NCBI GenBank assembly: GCA_023427125.1
Contig: JAEZBP010000421.1
Coordinates: 1 to 5,453, forward strand
Origin: Pseudomonadota bacterium
GTDB taxonomy: Bacteria > Myxococcota_A > Polyangia > Polyangiales > Sandaracinaceae
Direction of reading: 5' to 3'
Length of the DNA: 5,453 nucleotides
Shown here: piece by piece, positions 1 through 5,360 of the stretch
How the letters are laid out: each line of letters begins with the position of its first letter
Position numbering within the stretch: the first letter of the stretch is position 1
Notes under the pieces: generated by a model
Databases searched by the model: none
The model's input: the letters and a program-made list of their open reading frames with translations, nothing else
Told to the model about the DNA's origin: nothing
Made by a program: the position numbers and the translations under genes

Positions 1-168
1 GACGGCGGGAGCGTGGACGCCTCGGCGCCTGACGCCGGCACCGACGCCTCGGCGCCGACCGACGGTGGCGCCGATGCCTCGAGCGCTGACGCTGCGAGCG
101 CCGATGCCTCGAGCGCCGATGCGTCGAGCGCCGATGCCTCGAGCGCGGACGGCGGCGACGCCGCCTGA
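1..168 (+). CDS. C-terminal end of a protein with an Asp/Ala/Ser-rich repetitive tail (5' end outside window)
   Basis: The frame is open from base 1 and ends at TGA 166-168, giving 55 residues. They are almost entirely Asp, Ala, Ser, Gly, Pro and Thr, with DAGTDAS and DGGADASS-like stretches followed by repeated SADAS units. GC at third codon positions is very high and no other residue types intrude, so the frame is clearly the translated one. Such acidic, flexible DAG/DAS stretches are common in exported proteins and lipoproteins of myxobacteria, usually as linkers after the lipid anchor; here the stretch forms the very C terminus. The same style appears in the N-terminal linker of the lipoprotein at 3915-5264. 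Function cannot be told from the tail alone. The stop lies 42 bp before the rsgA start, in the same frame, so co-transcription with rsgA is plausible. Confidence 0.8.
   Translation, partial: DGGSVDASAPDAGTDASAPTDGGADASSADAASADASSADASSADASSADGGDAA
67..156 (+). repeat. 15-bp in-frame tandem repeat, about six copies, encoding SADAS
   Basis: Six consecutive 15-base units start at 67, 82, 97, 112, 127 and 142. The consensus is AGCGCCGATGCCTCG, which reads Ser-Ala-Asp-Ala-Ser. Units 3 and 5 are identical and unit 4 differs by one base. Units 1, 2 and 6 are more diverged, reading GADAS, SADAA and SADGG. A looser 27-bp repeat precedes it: GACGCCTCGGCGCC occurs at 16-29 and 43-56. The near-identity at DNA level, including codon choice, suggests recent expansion by slippage. 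Confidence 0.9.
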
Positions 169-210
169 CGCGCTTGCGCGCGGCCGGTTTCGCTGCAAAG
201 CAGCCGCCGC

Positions 211-1128
211 GTGAGCGAGCTGATCGAAGGACGCGTGCTGCGGAGCCAGAGCGGCCAGCTCTGGGTGTCGACCGATCGCGGCGTCGTGCACTGCACGATG
301 CGCGGCCGGCTCAAGCGCGAGAAGAAGGCGCGCACGGACCTGGCGGTCATCGGCGATCGGGCCCGCCTGCGGATCACCGAGGGCCTCGAGGGCGTCGTCG
401 AGGAGGTCGCGCCCCGCGAGAACCGCTTCGCGCGCCGGCAGCCGGGCAAGCGGGGCGTCTACAAGGAGGACGTGCTCGTCGCGAACCTCGACCGGCTCTT
501 CGCCGTCTTCTCGTGCGCGAGCCCGCCGATGAACCCGCGCTTGCTCGATCGCTTCCTCGTCGTGGCCGAGCTCGATGGCATCCCGGCCGGGATCGTCGCC
601 AACAAGGTCGACCAGGTGGATCGCGCCGAGGCCGAGCGACAGTTCGCACCCTACGCCGAGCTCGGCTACCCGGTGTTCTACACGAGCGCGCTCGGCGGGG
701 AGGGCATCGAGGCGCTGCGCGCCGAGCTCCGCGCACGGGTGAGCGCGTTCGTCGGTCCCTCGGGCGTCGGCAAGAGCAGCTTGTTGAACGCGGTCGAGCC
801 CGGCCTGGCCCTCGCGATCGGCGCCATCAGCGAGACCCTCGACAAGGGCCGCCACACGACGCGCGTCGCGGAGCTGCACCCGCTCGAGGGCGGCGGGTGG
901 GTGGCGGACACCCCGGGCATCCGGGAGCTCGCCTCCTTCGAGCTTCCCAAGGCCGAGCTCGCGCGCTGCTTCCCCGAGCTGCGCCCCTACGCCGGCGAGT
1001 GCCGCTTCCCGGACTGCAGGCACGATCACGAGCCGGGCTGCGCGGTGCGGGAGGCGGCAGCGCAGGGCGCGATCCGCAGCGAGCGCTACGAGAGCTACCT
1101 CCGCATCCTCGGCGGCGACGAGCGCTGA
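211..1128 (+). CDS. rsgA: Ribosome small subunit-dependent GTPase A (RsgA/YjeQ/EngC)
   Basis: RsgA is a circularly permuted GTPase that binds the 30S subunit late in its assembly and helps release maturation factors. The 305-aa product shows the whole family architecture. An N-terminal OB-fold covers about residues 1-70. The GTPase motifs then come in permuted order: NKVD (131-134, G4), TSA (158-160, G5), GPSGVGKSS (182-190, G1/Walker A), the KGRHTTR switch (212-218, G2) and DTPG (233-236, G3). The C-terminal zinc site is C-x4-C-x-H-x5-C with C264, C269, H271 and C277. Length is close to the B. subtilis form (about 300 aa). The start is GTG at 211: the only in-frame stop upstream is the TGA at 166-168, and no other ATG, GTG or TTG lies between in this frame. 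No clear Shine-Dalgarno sequence precedes it. It converges on fur. Confidence 0.97.
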   Translation: MSELIEGRVLRSQSGQLWVSTDRGVVHCTMRGRLKREKKARTDLAVIGDRARLRITEGLEGVVEEVAPRENRFARRQPGKRGVYKEDVLVANLDRLFAVFSCASPPMNPRLLDRFLVVAELDGIPAGIVANKVDQVDRAEAERQFAPYAELGYPVFYTSALGGEGIEALRAELRARVSAFVGPSGVGKSSLLNAVEPGLALAIGAISETLDKGRHTTRVAELHPLEGGGWVADTPGIRELASFELPKAELARCFPELRPYAGECRFPDCRHDHEPGCAVREAAAQGAIRSERYESYLRILGGDER

Positions 1129-1139
1129 GCTGCAGCTCA
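1126..1139. repeat. 14-bp perfect palindrome spanning the rsgA stop codon
   Basis: TGAGCTGCAGCTCA is its own reverse complement and begins with the rsgA TGA. It has no loop bases of its own and no following T-run, so it is a poor intrinsic terminator. A dyad-binding site or chance is equally possible. Confidence 0.45.
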
Positions 1140-1250
1140 AGTCAAAGGCTGTCGCAACATCACGATGCGCGGGGAAACGCCGAGCGGCGCGCGCCCTCGC
1201 TGGACACCGGGGATGGGAAGCGCCCGCTGGTCGGTGCCGCGTAGCTCGGC

Positions 1251-1305
1251 CCGCGCGCTCGCGAAGCGCGCGCCAAGCAACCCCGCGCGCTCGCGAAGCG
1301 CGCGC
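1251..1305. repeat. Two identical tandem hairpins between convergent rsgA and fur
   Basis: A 23-base sequence occurs twice without mismatch, at 1251-1273 and 1283-1305, a 32-bp period. Each copy is also an inverted repeat. Stem arms CGCGCGCT and AGCGCGCG (1252-1259 with 1265-1272; 1284-1291 with 1297-1304) pair perfectly over 8 bp around the 5-base loop CGCGA. The pair begins 4 bp past the fur stop codon and lies 122 bp past the rsgA stop. The position between convergent genes fits a bidirectional 3'-end or transcript-stabilising element, but neither strand has a T-run after the stem. A REP-like dispersed genomic repeat is the main alternative. The rest of the 1129-1309 gap shows no credible gene. 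Confidence 0.8.
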
Positions 1306-1309
1306 AAGC

Positions 1310-1738
1310 TCAGCGCTTCTTCTTGTCCTCTTTGCCGAGCTTCACGCCGTAGAGCTCGAGGCGATGATCGACGAGGCGGTAGCCGAGCTCCTCGGCGACC
1401 TTGCGCTGCAGCGCCTCGATCGCCTCGTTCGTGAACTCGATCACCTCGCCGGTCTGCACGTCGATGAGGTGGTCGTGGTGCTCGTCGCGCACCTCTTCGT
1501 AGCGGGCGCGTCCGTCGCCGAAGTCGTGGCGCTCGAGGATGTTGGCCTCTTCGAAGAGGCGAAGCGTACGGTAGACGGTCGCGAGGCCGATGCCCGAGTC
1601 GATCTGCGAGGCCCGCTGGTAGACCGTCTCGACATCCGGATGATCGACCGACTCCGACAGGACCCGCGCGATGATCCGGCGCTGCTCGGTCATGCGCAGG
1701 CCCTTCTCGATGCAGAGTTCTTCGAGTCGTGACGCCAT
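1310..1738 (-). CDS. fur: Fur-family metal-responsive transcriptional repressor
   Basis: The 142-aa product matches Fur, a dimeric repressor that binds operator DNA when loaded with Fe(II) or a related metal. The N-terminal winged helix includes LRMTEQRR (14-21) and the recognition helix GLATVYRTLRLFEEANILER (51-70). The dimerisation domain holds the metal ligands. H33, E81, H88, H90 and E101 correspond to the regulatory site, and H87, D89, E108 and H125 to the second site, as known for alphaproteobacterial-type Fur. The CxxC structural-zinc cysteines of E. coli Fur are replaced by the residues in DVQTG (93-97); the only cysteine is C9. A lysine-rich tail KEDKKKR ends the protein. The ATG at 1738 is preceded by GGGAAGAG and gives the usual Fur N terminus. 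An in-frame extension to 1927 would overlap the upstream gene and lacks Fur similarity. The 88-bp gap to the upstream gene shows no strong promoter. No Fur box was seen. Mur- or Irr-like specificity cannot be excluded. Confidence 0.95.
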   Translation of the reverse strand: MASRLEELCIEKGLRMTEQRRIIARVLSESVDHPDVETVYQRASQIDSGIGLATVYRTLRLFEEANILERHDFGDGRARYEEVRDEHHDHLIDVQTGEVIEFTNEAIEALQRKVAEELGYRLVDHRLELYGVKLGKEDKKKR

Positions 1739-1751
1739 CAGCTCTTCCCAT

Positions 1752-1769
1752 TCGCGCGGCCCCGCGCGA
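1752..1769 (-). promoter_or_regulatory. GC hairpin just upstream of the fur ribosome binding site
   Basis: On the - strand TCGCGCGG and CCGCGCGA form a perfect inverted repeat. Read as a hairpin this is a 7-bp stem with a 4-base loop. It ends 13 bp before the fur ATG, next to the GGGAAGAG ribosome binding site. It could modulate fur translation, but short GC hairpins are frequent by chance at this base composition. Confidence 0.3.
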
Positions 1770-1826
1770 CCCGCCGACACTTCGGCGCCCGAGGAGACGG
1801 TGACCCTAGCACGCGCCCGGTGGATC

Positions 1827-2741
1827 TCACGAGAGGTCCAGCACCCAGCGCTCGACCCGATCGCCCTCGCCGCGATCGCCCTCGCCCCGACTGCCGACGT
1901 GCAGCGCGGCCTCGACTCGGGTGGCACCCTCCTCGACGCGGCCGATCCAGTAGCCCTCGCGCACGTCCTCGGTGGTCAGCTCCGGCGCGATGAGCCGCAG
2001 CGGATACGGATCCTCCGAGTACACCGCGAGCCGGCGTGGCGCGCCCTCGAAGAGCACCGCCTCCGCGCCGAGCCCCTGCAGCGTGCCGATCACCCGGCCG
2101 CCTGCCGGATCGAGGACGGCGGCCGGATCCGCGGCCGCGAGCGCGAGGGGGCGCTCCTCCGGCCGCGAGAGGCGGGCGAGCGCCTCGAGCTCCCCGAGCG
2201 CCGCGTCCGAGCGACGGATGCGCATCGCCAGCGATCCCGCCGCGAGCCCGTCGAGCTGGCCCCGAAGGAGCCGCACCAGGTCCCCCGGAGGGATCGTGCC
2301 GCGCACCGCCGACGGCGACTCGACGCGGTCTTCGGGCTCCGTCGCCCTGCGGCTCCTCTCCCGCTCGGACGAGATGTCCCGCTCGGACGAGACGTGCCGT
2401 TCGGAGAAGCGGCGCCGCTCCGCCGACGCAGCGCGGCTCGACAGGGCGTGGAGGCCGTCTCGCGCGATGGCCGCGCTGAGCCGCAGCGCCTCGAGATCGT
2501 CCTCGTCCAGCGCAGCGCCGGCGTCGGCCAGCACCGGAGCGCCGACGAAGAGCAGCGCGCGCTGCCCCGTCTTGCGCAGCGCGTCTCGCTCGCCGGGCGG
2601 GACCCGCGCGAGATCGCCCGTGAGCTCGAGCGCGACGGAGAGGGCCAGCGCCTCGAGGACCGGCGCCGGATCGCCCCCGGCCTGCCACTGCCGCGCCTGG
2701 GCGGCGAGCTCCCGCCATTGCTTGATGAGCGCGTCGTTCAT
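1827..2741 (-). CDS. Protein of unknown function with SER-repeat linker
   Basis: I do not recognise this 304-aa protein. The N-terminal part (about 1-105) is helix-rich and alternates Ala/Leu with charged residues (for example IKQWRELAAQARQW at 6-19). A polar linker (about 108-148) holds three copies of a six-residue SER unit (FSERHV, SSERDI, SSERER; 112-129). The C-terminal part (about 149-287) looks globular, with alternating hydrophobic segments such as RRLAVYSEDPYPLRLIAPEL (236-255) and REGYWIGRVEEGATRVEAAL (261-280). The end carries GEGDR twice (286-295). No signal peptide, membrane segment or Cys cluster is visible, so it should be cytoplasmic. The start is ATG 2741 because GGAG lies at 2750-2753 with an 8-bp spacer; a GTG at 2768 abuts a GGAGG too closely. 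Third positions are strongly G/C in this frame. It lies 126 bp after the sigma-like gene and 88 bp before fur, on the same strand. Scaffold or regulatory roles are guesses only. Confidence 0.8.
   Translation of the reverse strand: MNDALIKQWRELAAQARQWQAGGDPAPVLEALALSVALELTGDLARVPPGERDALRKTGQRALLFVGAPVLADAGAALDEDDLEALRLSAAIARDGLHALSSRAASAERRRFSERHVSSERDISSERERSRRATEPEDRVESPSAVRGTIPPGDLVRLLRGQLDGLAAGSLAMRIRRSDAALGELEALARLSRPEERPLALAAADPAAVLDPAGGRVIGTLQGLGAEAVLFEGAPRRLAVYSEDPYPLRLIAPELTTEDVREGYWIGRVEEGATRVEAALHVGSRGEGDRGEGDRVERWVLDLS
1858..1886 (-). repeat. 14-bp direct repeat encoding GEGDR twice
   Basis: CGATCGCCCTCGCC occurs at 1858-1871 and 1873-1886, a 15-bp period that stays in frame. It encodes the duplicated GEGDR near the C terminus of the unknown protein. 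The copies are identical, as expected from replication slippage. Confidence 0.8.
2355..2408 (-). repeat. 18-bp tandem repeat encoding the SER-rich linker
   Basis: CCCGCTCGGACGAGA occurs at 2360-2374 and again at 2378-2392, an 18-bp period. A diverged third unit follows to about 2408 (GCCGTTCGGAGAA). On the coding strand these give FSERHV, SSERDI and SSERER. The repeat lies in the polar linker between the two halves of the unknown protein. Confidence 0.75.
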
Positions 2742-2867
2742 GAGCCTGACTCCAAGGTCACGGGCCACCCTCCACGTCGCGCGGAGCGCCGCCGTTCGCG
2801 GGCCCAGACGCGCCTGGAGCGCGCGGACTGACGGAGCGCGACAGAGCGGGCGCGGTTCTCTCCGTCT

Positions 2868-3647
2868 TCACGTGCCGCCCTCCGTCCGAACCCTGCGCCG
2901 CTCGGGCCGCGGCACCCCGACGTCGGCGCGCCGCTCCTCCATCAGCTCACGCAGGACGGCGATCACCGGGGCCTCGTCCTCGCGCTCGTCTTCCTCGAGC
3001 GACCGCTCCCAGCGATCGAGCCCGAGGAGCACGACCGGGCGCCCGCGCTCGACCCACTTGTAGAGGCGGTCTCGCGTCAGGGGCTCGCCATGCCCGAGCG
3101 CGTCCTCGATCGCGGCGGCGTCCTCCTCGCAGACCAGGCGGAGCAGGGTGGCCTGCGCCTGGGTGAAGCGCAGGAGCCTCTTCTGGGCGTTCGGCACCGT
3201 CTCCTCGAGCGCGCCTCGCACGTGCTCGAGCGCCGTGCTCACCACCCGATCGAGGAGCGCCGCGCCGTCGGCGCCCGGATCTTCCGCGGCGATCCGCTCG
3301 AGGAGCGGCCGGGCGTCCGCCCCGCGCGGCTCGGCGCGCAGCGCGCTCAGCACCGGATCGCGCCCGCTCAGGCGGATGCTGTCGACCCGCTTGCGCCGCA
3401 CGATCGTCATCACCCACTTCGCCGCCTGGAGAGGGCCCTCGGCCCGCATCGCGCCGACGTTGCGGAAGAGGCTCGCGAGGGCCTCCTGGCGCGCGTCCTC
3501 GGTCCCTTCGGCGCGCCCCGGGTAGGCCTGCTCGAGCCACCGCGAGACCTCGCGCCAGCGACGATCGTGCCGGGGATGCGTCGGGTTCTCCGCGTCGCGC
3601 AGGGCGACGAGGTGCTCGAAGAGGAGCTCGGCCGGCGGCAGCGGCAT
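2868..3647 (-). CDS. Sigma-factor-like (ECF-type) regulatory protein, divergent
   Basis: The 259-aa product resembles extracytoplasmic-function sigma factors in its first half. Residues 49-62 (TEDARQEALASLFR) look like the region 2.2 core-binding helix. Residues 77-92 (KWVMTIVRRKRVDSIR) look like region 2.4, the -10 recognition helix, with the usual W/I/R/D pattern. After an acidic linker (93-150) comes a helical part with ...TRDRLYKWVERGR (191-203) that could be a helix-turn-helix, but it is not a canonical region 4. The C-terminal tail (215-259) is highly charged. At 259 aa it is longer than usual for ECF sigma factors (about 160-200 aa). The ATG at 3647 is the only possible start before an in-frame TGA 36 bp upstream. 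It has no Shine-Dalgarno sequence, which fits the promoter next to it and a leaderless mRNA. No anti-sigma factor with a membrane segment lies beside it. It could instead be a phage-type or one-component DNA-binding protein. Confidence 0.7.
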   Translation of the reverse strand: MPLPPAELLFEHLVALRDAENPTHPRHDRRWREVSRWLEQAYPGRAEGTEDARQEALASLFRNVGAMRAEGPLQAAKWVMTIVRRKRVDSIRLSGRDPVLSALRAEPRGADARPLLERIAAEDPGADGAALLDRVVSTALEHVRGALEETVPNAQKRLLRFTQAQATLLRLVCEEDAAAIEDALGHGEPLTRDRLYKWVERGRPVVLLGLDRWERSLEEDEREDEAPVIAVLRELMEERRADVGVPRPERRRVRTEGGT

Positions 3648-3655
3648 CGCGCGCG

Positions 3656-3684
3656 ATGGTCGAAGGGGAGGCCGCCCATGTCAA
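3656..3684 (-). promoter_or_regulatory. Predicted promoter of the sigma-like gene, giving a leaderless mRNA
   Basis: On the - strand TTGACA (3679-3684) is a perfect -35 consensus. Seventeen bases on is GACCAT (3656-3661), which shares three of six bases with TATAAT. Only 8 bases separate it from the ATG at 3647, so transcription would start at or beside the start codon. The gene has no ribosome binding site, which agrees with this. The -10 match is weak. Confidence 0.5.
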
Positions 3685-3689
3685 TGACA
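3679..3689. promoter_or_regulatory. TGTCA-A-TGACA palindrome over the -35 box
   Basis: TGTCA and TGACA form a perfect 5-bp inverted repeat around one central base, and its left part contains the -35 TTGACA of the - strand promoter. A dimeric regulator bound here would block polymerase, so it is a candidate operator. It is short, and no second copy was found in the window. Confidence 0.35.
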
Positions 3690-3851
3690 CGCGCGACCTC
3701 CTCCGGCCGATCCCCCCGGGCCGCTCGACTGCTCGGCGCGCGTGCCGGCCGACGCAAGGATCGTCGCGAGATTACGGCGGCTCGGGGGACGCCGAGGGGA
3801 GCGGGCCCCGCTCATCGGATGCCGGGGACGGGGAGGGCCGACCGGATGGAA

Positions 3852-3907
3852 GGCGCGCTCCGCTCGGCCGCGCGCGCGAATGCGCGTGCCAGCCAACAGA
3901 GCGCGCC
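3852..3907 (-). terminator. Two-tier stem-loop after the lipoprotein gene
   Basis: Arms GGCGCGCTC (3852-3860) and GAGCGCGCC (3899-3907) are perfect 9-bp inverted repeats. Between them a smaller inverted repeat (CGCGC 3873-3877, GCGCG 3882-3886) can form its own hairpin. The outer arm begins 7 bp past the lipoprotein stop codon. There is no U-run, so a Rho-independent terminator is not proven; an mRNA 3'-end stabiliser is equally possible. The rest of the 267-bp gap (3648-3914) holds the sigma-like promoter and a smaller dyad at 3799-3813 (GAGCGG, 3-base loop, CCGCTC), with no credible gene. Confidence 0.4.
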
Positions 3908-3914
3908 AGCAAGC

Positions 3915-5264
3915 TCAGCGGCACTCCTGGGTGCGATTGGCGGTCGTCGAGTCGCAGGTGCCGACCGAGTTCGGTGTGCAGTTGCGGAACGGCGCGGCGA
4001 CCCCGCACGCGGGCACCGTGGTCCCCGTCCAGCCGCTACCCAGGCAGACGGTCCGGAAGCGGAGGCAGCCGTTGATTCCCGGCAAGTCCGGCCAGCGCTG
4101 GGAGTTCGTCCCGTCGCAGTTGTAGTCGAAGCTCAGACGAGAGATCGGCCCGGTCCCGACGCGGTAGCCGGTCGGGAAGAAGGTCGTCTGGTTGGGGAAG
4201 GCGCTCGCGACGTGGTCGGCGCAGTCGTTTCGCCCGTCGGCGCGCTGCGGAATGGTGCCGGCGGGGCACACGCACGCCATCGTCGCGCCGGTCGAGCGCG
4301 GGTACGCGTCGCCATCGCCGTCCGGGTAGCACGTCGCCATGGTCGCGCTCTCATCGACGTCGCCGTCGCAGTCGTTGTCGATCGTGTCGCAGTACTCGGG
4401 GGCCATCGGGTAGATCGCCGAGTTCGTGTCGTTGCAGTCGGTCCCGCAGGCGCCGAGCGAGGTCGCCGCGTGCCCGTCGCCGTCGGTGTCGATGAGAGTG
4501 TTCGTGCAGCCGGCCGCCGGATCGCACGCGTCGATGGTGCAGTCGCTCGTGTCGGCGCAGTCGAGCGCCGTCCCCGCGGTGCAGGTGTGCGTGGCGACGT
4601 CGCAGGTCTCGCCGCCGTTGCAGACGTCTCCGTCCGAGCAGTCGGCGTCGACTTCGCAGCTGAAGGTGCAGTCGGTGTCGCACCCGTCGCCATCGACGGC
4701 GTTCCCGTCGTCGCACTCCTCGCTGCTGCTCGTGACGCCGTTGCCGCAGCCGGCCATCACGCAAGTGCCCGCGTTGCACTCACCGCCCTCCCCGGTTCCC
4801 AGGGTGCAGGCGTCTCCGTTCGGGAGGTTGGTGCCCGGCTGACAGCGGTGCACCGTGACGTCGCAGGTCTCGGCGCCGTTGCAGGTCGCCGTGTCGGCGC
4901 ACTCCGAGTCCTCCTCGCACGTGAAGGTGCAGGACCCGGGCTGGCAGCCGTCGTTCGCCTCCTCGTTTCCGTCCTCGCACTGCTCGCCGCGGGCGGCGTC
5001 GATGAAGCCGTCGCCGCACACGCTCGGGCTGCAGGTGTCCGCGAGGCAGATGAAGCCCTCGTCGCACACCGTGCCGTCATCCTCTCCCGCGCAGTCGAAG
5101 GCCTCTCCGCCGTCGGTGCCCGCGTCGGTCGGGGTGGTGCCCGAGTCCAACCGGTCGCCGCCGGCGTCTCGTCCTCCGTCGACGACCGGCAGGGGCTCCC
5201 CATCGCAAGCGATCCAGAGCAGCGCCGAGCCGATGCACAGCACGCGAAGGCTAAGTGTCCGCAT
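3915..5264 (-). CDS. Cys-rich putative lipoprotein with DUF4215-like and putative metal-binding (MopuR-type) repeats
   Basis: The 449-aa product is probably exported and lipid-anchored. MRTLSLRVLCIGSALLWIAC (1-20) is a short signal peptide with a candidate lipobox ending at C20; Trp at -3 is atypical. A flexible linker rich in Asp, Gly and Thr follows (21-55). Two Cys-rich units (83-141 and 173-228) share the pattern CGxG..E.C.DGN...D.GC...CTF.CE.D..C.....CNG.ETCDV..H.C, as in DUF4215-type repeats. Residues 259-305 match the myxobacterial putative metal-binding motif: DTDGDG, then CGTDCNDTNSAIYP, then YCDTIDNDCDGDVDE. A second, degenerate copy begins at DGDGDAYPR (315-323) and is followed by a Cys-containing C-terminal module (380-449). 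Such proteins are abundant and mostly uncharacterised; calcium binding and disulfides are likely by analogy. The start is ATG 5264 because AAGGGG (5272-5277) sits 7 bp before it; ATG 5270 and TTG 5330 are alternatives. It reads as its own unit. Confidence 0.9.
   Translation of the reverse strand: MRTLSLRVLCIGSALLWIACDGEPLPVVDGGRDAGGDRLDSGTTPTDAGTDGGEAFDCAGEDDGTVCDEGFICLADTCSPSVCGDGFIDAARGEQCEDGNEEANDGCQPGSCTFTCEEDSECADTATCNGAETCDVTVHRCQPGTNLPNGDACTLGTGEGGECNAGTCVMAGCGNGVTSSSEECDDGNAVDGDGCDTDCTFSCEVDADCSDGDVCNGGETCDVATHTCTAGTALDCADTSDCTIDACDPAAGCTNTLIDTDGDGHAATSLGACGTDCNDTNSAIYPMAPEYCDTIDNDCDGDVDESATMATCYPDGDGDAYPRSTGATMACVCPAGTIPQRADGRNDCADHVASAFPNQTTFFPTGYRVGTGPISRLSFDYNCDGTNSQRWPDLPGINGCLRFRTVCLGSGWTGTTVPACGVAAPFRNCTPNSVGTCDSTTANRTQECR
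4581..5018 (-). repeat. Internal duplication of a Cys-rich module in the lipoprotein gene
   Basis: The segments 4842-5018 (59 codons) and 4581-4748 (56 codons) encode the same module, with cysteines aligning throughout and shared blocks such as CNG.ETCDV. They are separated by about 31 residues of unrelated linker. The amino-acid pattern is conserved but the DNA is clearly diverged, so the duplication is old. Confidence 0.8.
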
Positions 5265-5360
5265 CCTCATTCCCCTTGTTCTTTCTGTCTGCGTCGCTCG
5301 ATGGAGGCGCAGCAGAGGGAACGATATCAAAACGGGCTGTGTCCGAGAAGAAAGCGAGGG
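5265..5360 (-). promoter_or_regulatory. Upstream region of the lipoprotein gene
   Basis: This 96-bp gap follows the stop codon of the next gene to the right. It holds a Shine-Dalgarno AAGGGG at 5272-5277. It also holds the most AT-rich stretch nearby (CGTTTTGATATCGTT on the - strand, about 5321-5335), where TATCGT (5321-5326) could be a -10 box. A matching -35 (TTCTCG, 5344-5349) is weak at three of six bases. A promoter here is likely from the AT content, but the exact boxes are uncertain. Confidence 0.35.

Noticed and set aside
67..156. Short regular repeats as a CRISPR array
   Set aside because: Units are contiguous, in frame and without spacers; they are a coding tandem repeat.
174..1244. 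356-aa open frame overlapping rsgA on the + strand
   Set aside because: It is an Arg/Gly-rich out-of-frame shadow of rsgA with no motifs; the 211-1128 frame carries all RsgA motifs.
1310..1927. Longer 205-aa form of Fur
   Set aside because: The extra 63 residues overlap the upstream gene, lack Fur similarity, and the ATG at 1738 has its own ribosome binding site.
2747..2760. TGAC-N6-GTCA dyad upstream of the unknown gene as an operator
   Set aside because: Only 4-bp arms, and it overlaps the ribosome binding site; too short to support.
1671..2831. 386-aa open frame on the + strand, antisense to the unknown gene
   Set aside because: It overlaps fur and the 304-aa gene and is Arg-rich. The - strand frame has a good ribosome binding site, G/C-rich third positions and globular-looking composition.
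3410..3757. 115-aa - strand frame containing EEVARVIDMGGLPFDHRA upstream of the sigma-like gene
   Set aside because: The short protein-like stretch is followed by low-complexity Arg/Ser residues in the shadow frame of the sigma-like gene. A frameshifted longer N terminus of that gene was considered, but the known region 2 pattern needs no extension.
4133..4693. 186-aa Thr/Ala/Arg-rich - strand frame
   Set aside because: Its low complexity comes from reading the Cys/Asp codons of the lipoprotein in another frame.
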